Origin: Goodfellowiella coeruleoviolacea | Lineage (GTDB): Bacteria; Actinomycetota; Actinomycetes; Mycobacteriales; Pseudonocardiaceae | Direction of reading: 5' to 3' | NCBI RefSeq assembly: GCF_024171785.1 | Contig: NZ_JAMTCK010000026.1 | Span: forward strand, 1 to 64,000 | Length of the DNA stretch: 64,000 bases | Shown: positions 56,489 through 64,000 of the stretch, one piece after another | Numbering within the stretch: position 1 is the first letter of the stretch | Layout of the letters: every line of letters begins with the position of its first letter | Notes under the pieces: generated by a model | The model's input: only the letters and a program-made list of their open reading frames with translations | The model's database searches: none | Told to the model about the DNA's origin: nothing | Program-made: the position numbers and the translations under genes

Positions 56489-64000
<7,512 letters not shown>

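Overview
The window is high-GC actinomycete DNA with GTG starts, GGAG-type ribosome binding sites and giant type I polyketide synthase (PKS) genes. It most resembles Pseudonocardiales. The right half looks like the start of the nocamycin (tetramic acid) cluster of Saccharothrix syringae. That name rests on recalled gene content and on active-site numbering, not on an alignment.

Left region, 1-38.9 kb. This is the 3' end of a modular PKS: four collinear genes on the + strand, the first cut by the window edge, ending in a thioesterase. It encodes seven modules: (partial AT)-KR-ACP; KS-AT(methylmalonyl)-KR; KS-AT(methylmalonyl)-DH-KR; KS-AT(malonyl)-dead KR; KS-AT(malonyl)-DH*-KR; KS-AT(malonyl)-DH-KR; KS-AT(methylmalonyl)-DH-KR-ACP-TE. 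DH* is a DH with an altered motif. Three cytochrome P450 genes follow, the first two a tandem duplicate pair, and then a hairpin terminator. The predicted carboxyl half is a 2-methyl-2,4-dienoate with a ketone at C9 and a C10=C11 double bond.

Middle island, 38.9-44.2 kb. These genes do not look like antibiotic biosynthesis: a Lrp/AsnC regulator divergent from an EamA transporter/DUF2000 pair, then a secreted glycoside hydrolase family 2 enzyme behind a LacI-type palindrome. A 17-bp hairpin closes the island.

Right region, 44.2-64.0 kb. This is the front of a second, hybrid pathway: a methyltransferase and a P450 (minus strand), a small VOC protein, a Cys-Asp-His Dieckmann cyclase, a glycine-specific C-A-T NRPS, a LAL-type LuxR activator (minus), a BBE-like flavin oxidase (minus), and a PKS that opens with a KSQ loading module and runs off the right end. 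The PKS would build a chain, the NRPS add glycine, and the cyclase release it as a 3-acyl tetramic acid. The oxidases and methyltransferase would then decorate it.

The main unexplained signal is a short motif, TAGGGG(T/C). It recurs ten times in small arrays, only in the promoter regions of the right-hand pathway as far as I noticed, often at about 10-12 bp or 24 bp spacing. It is a good candidate for the binding site of the pathway's own LAL activator.
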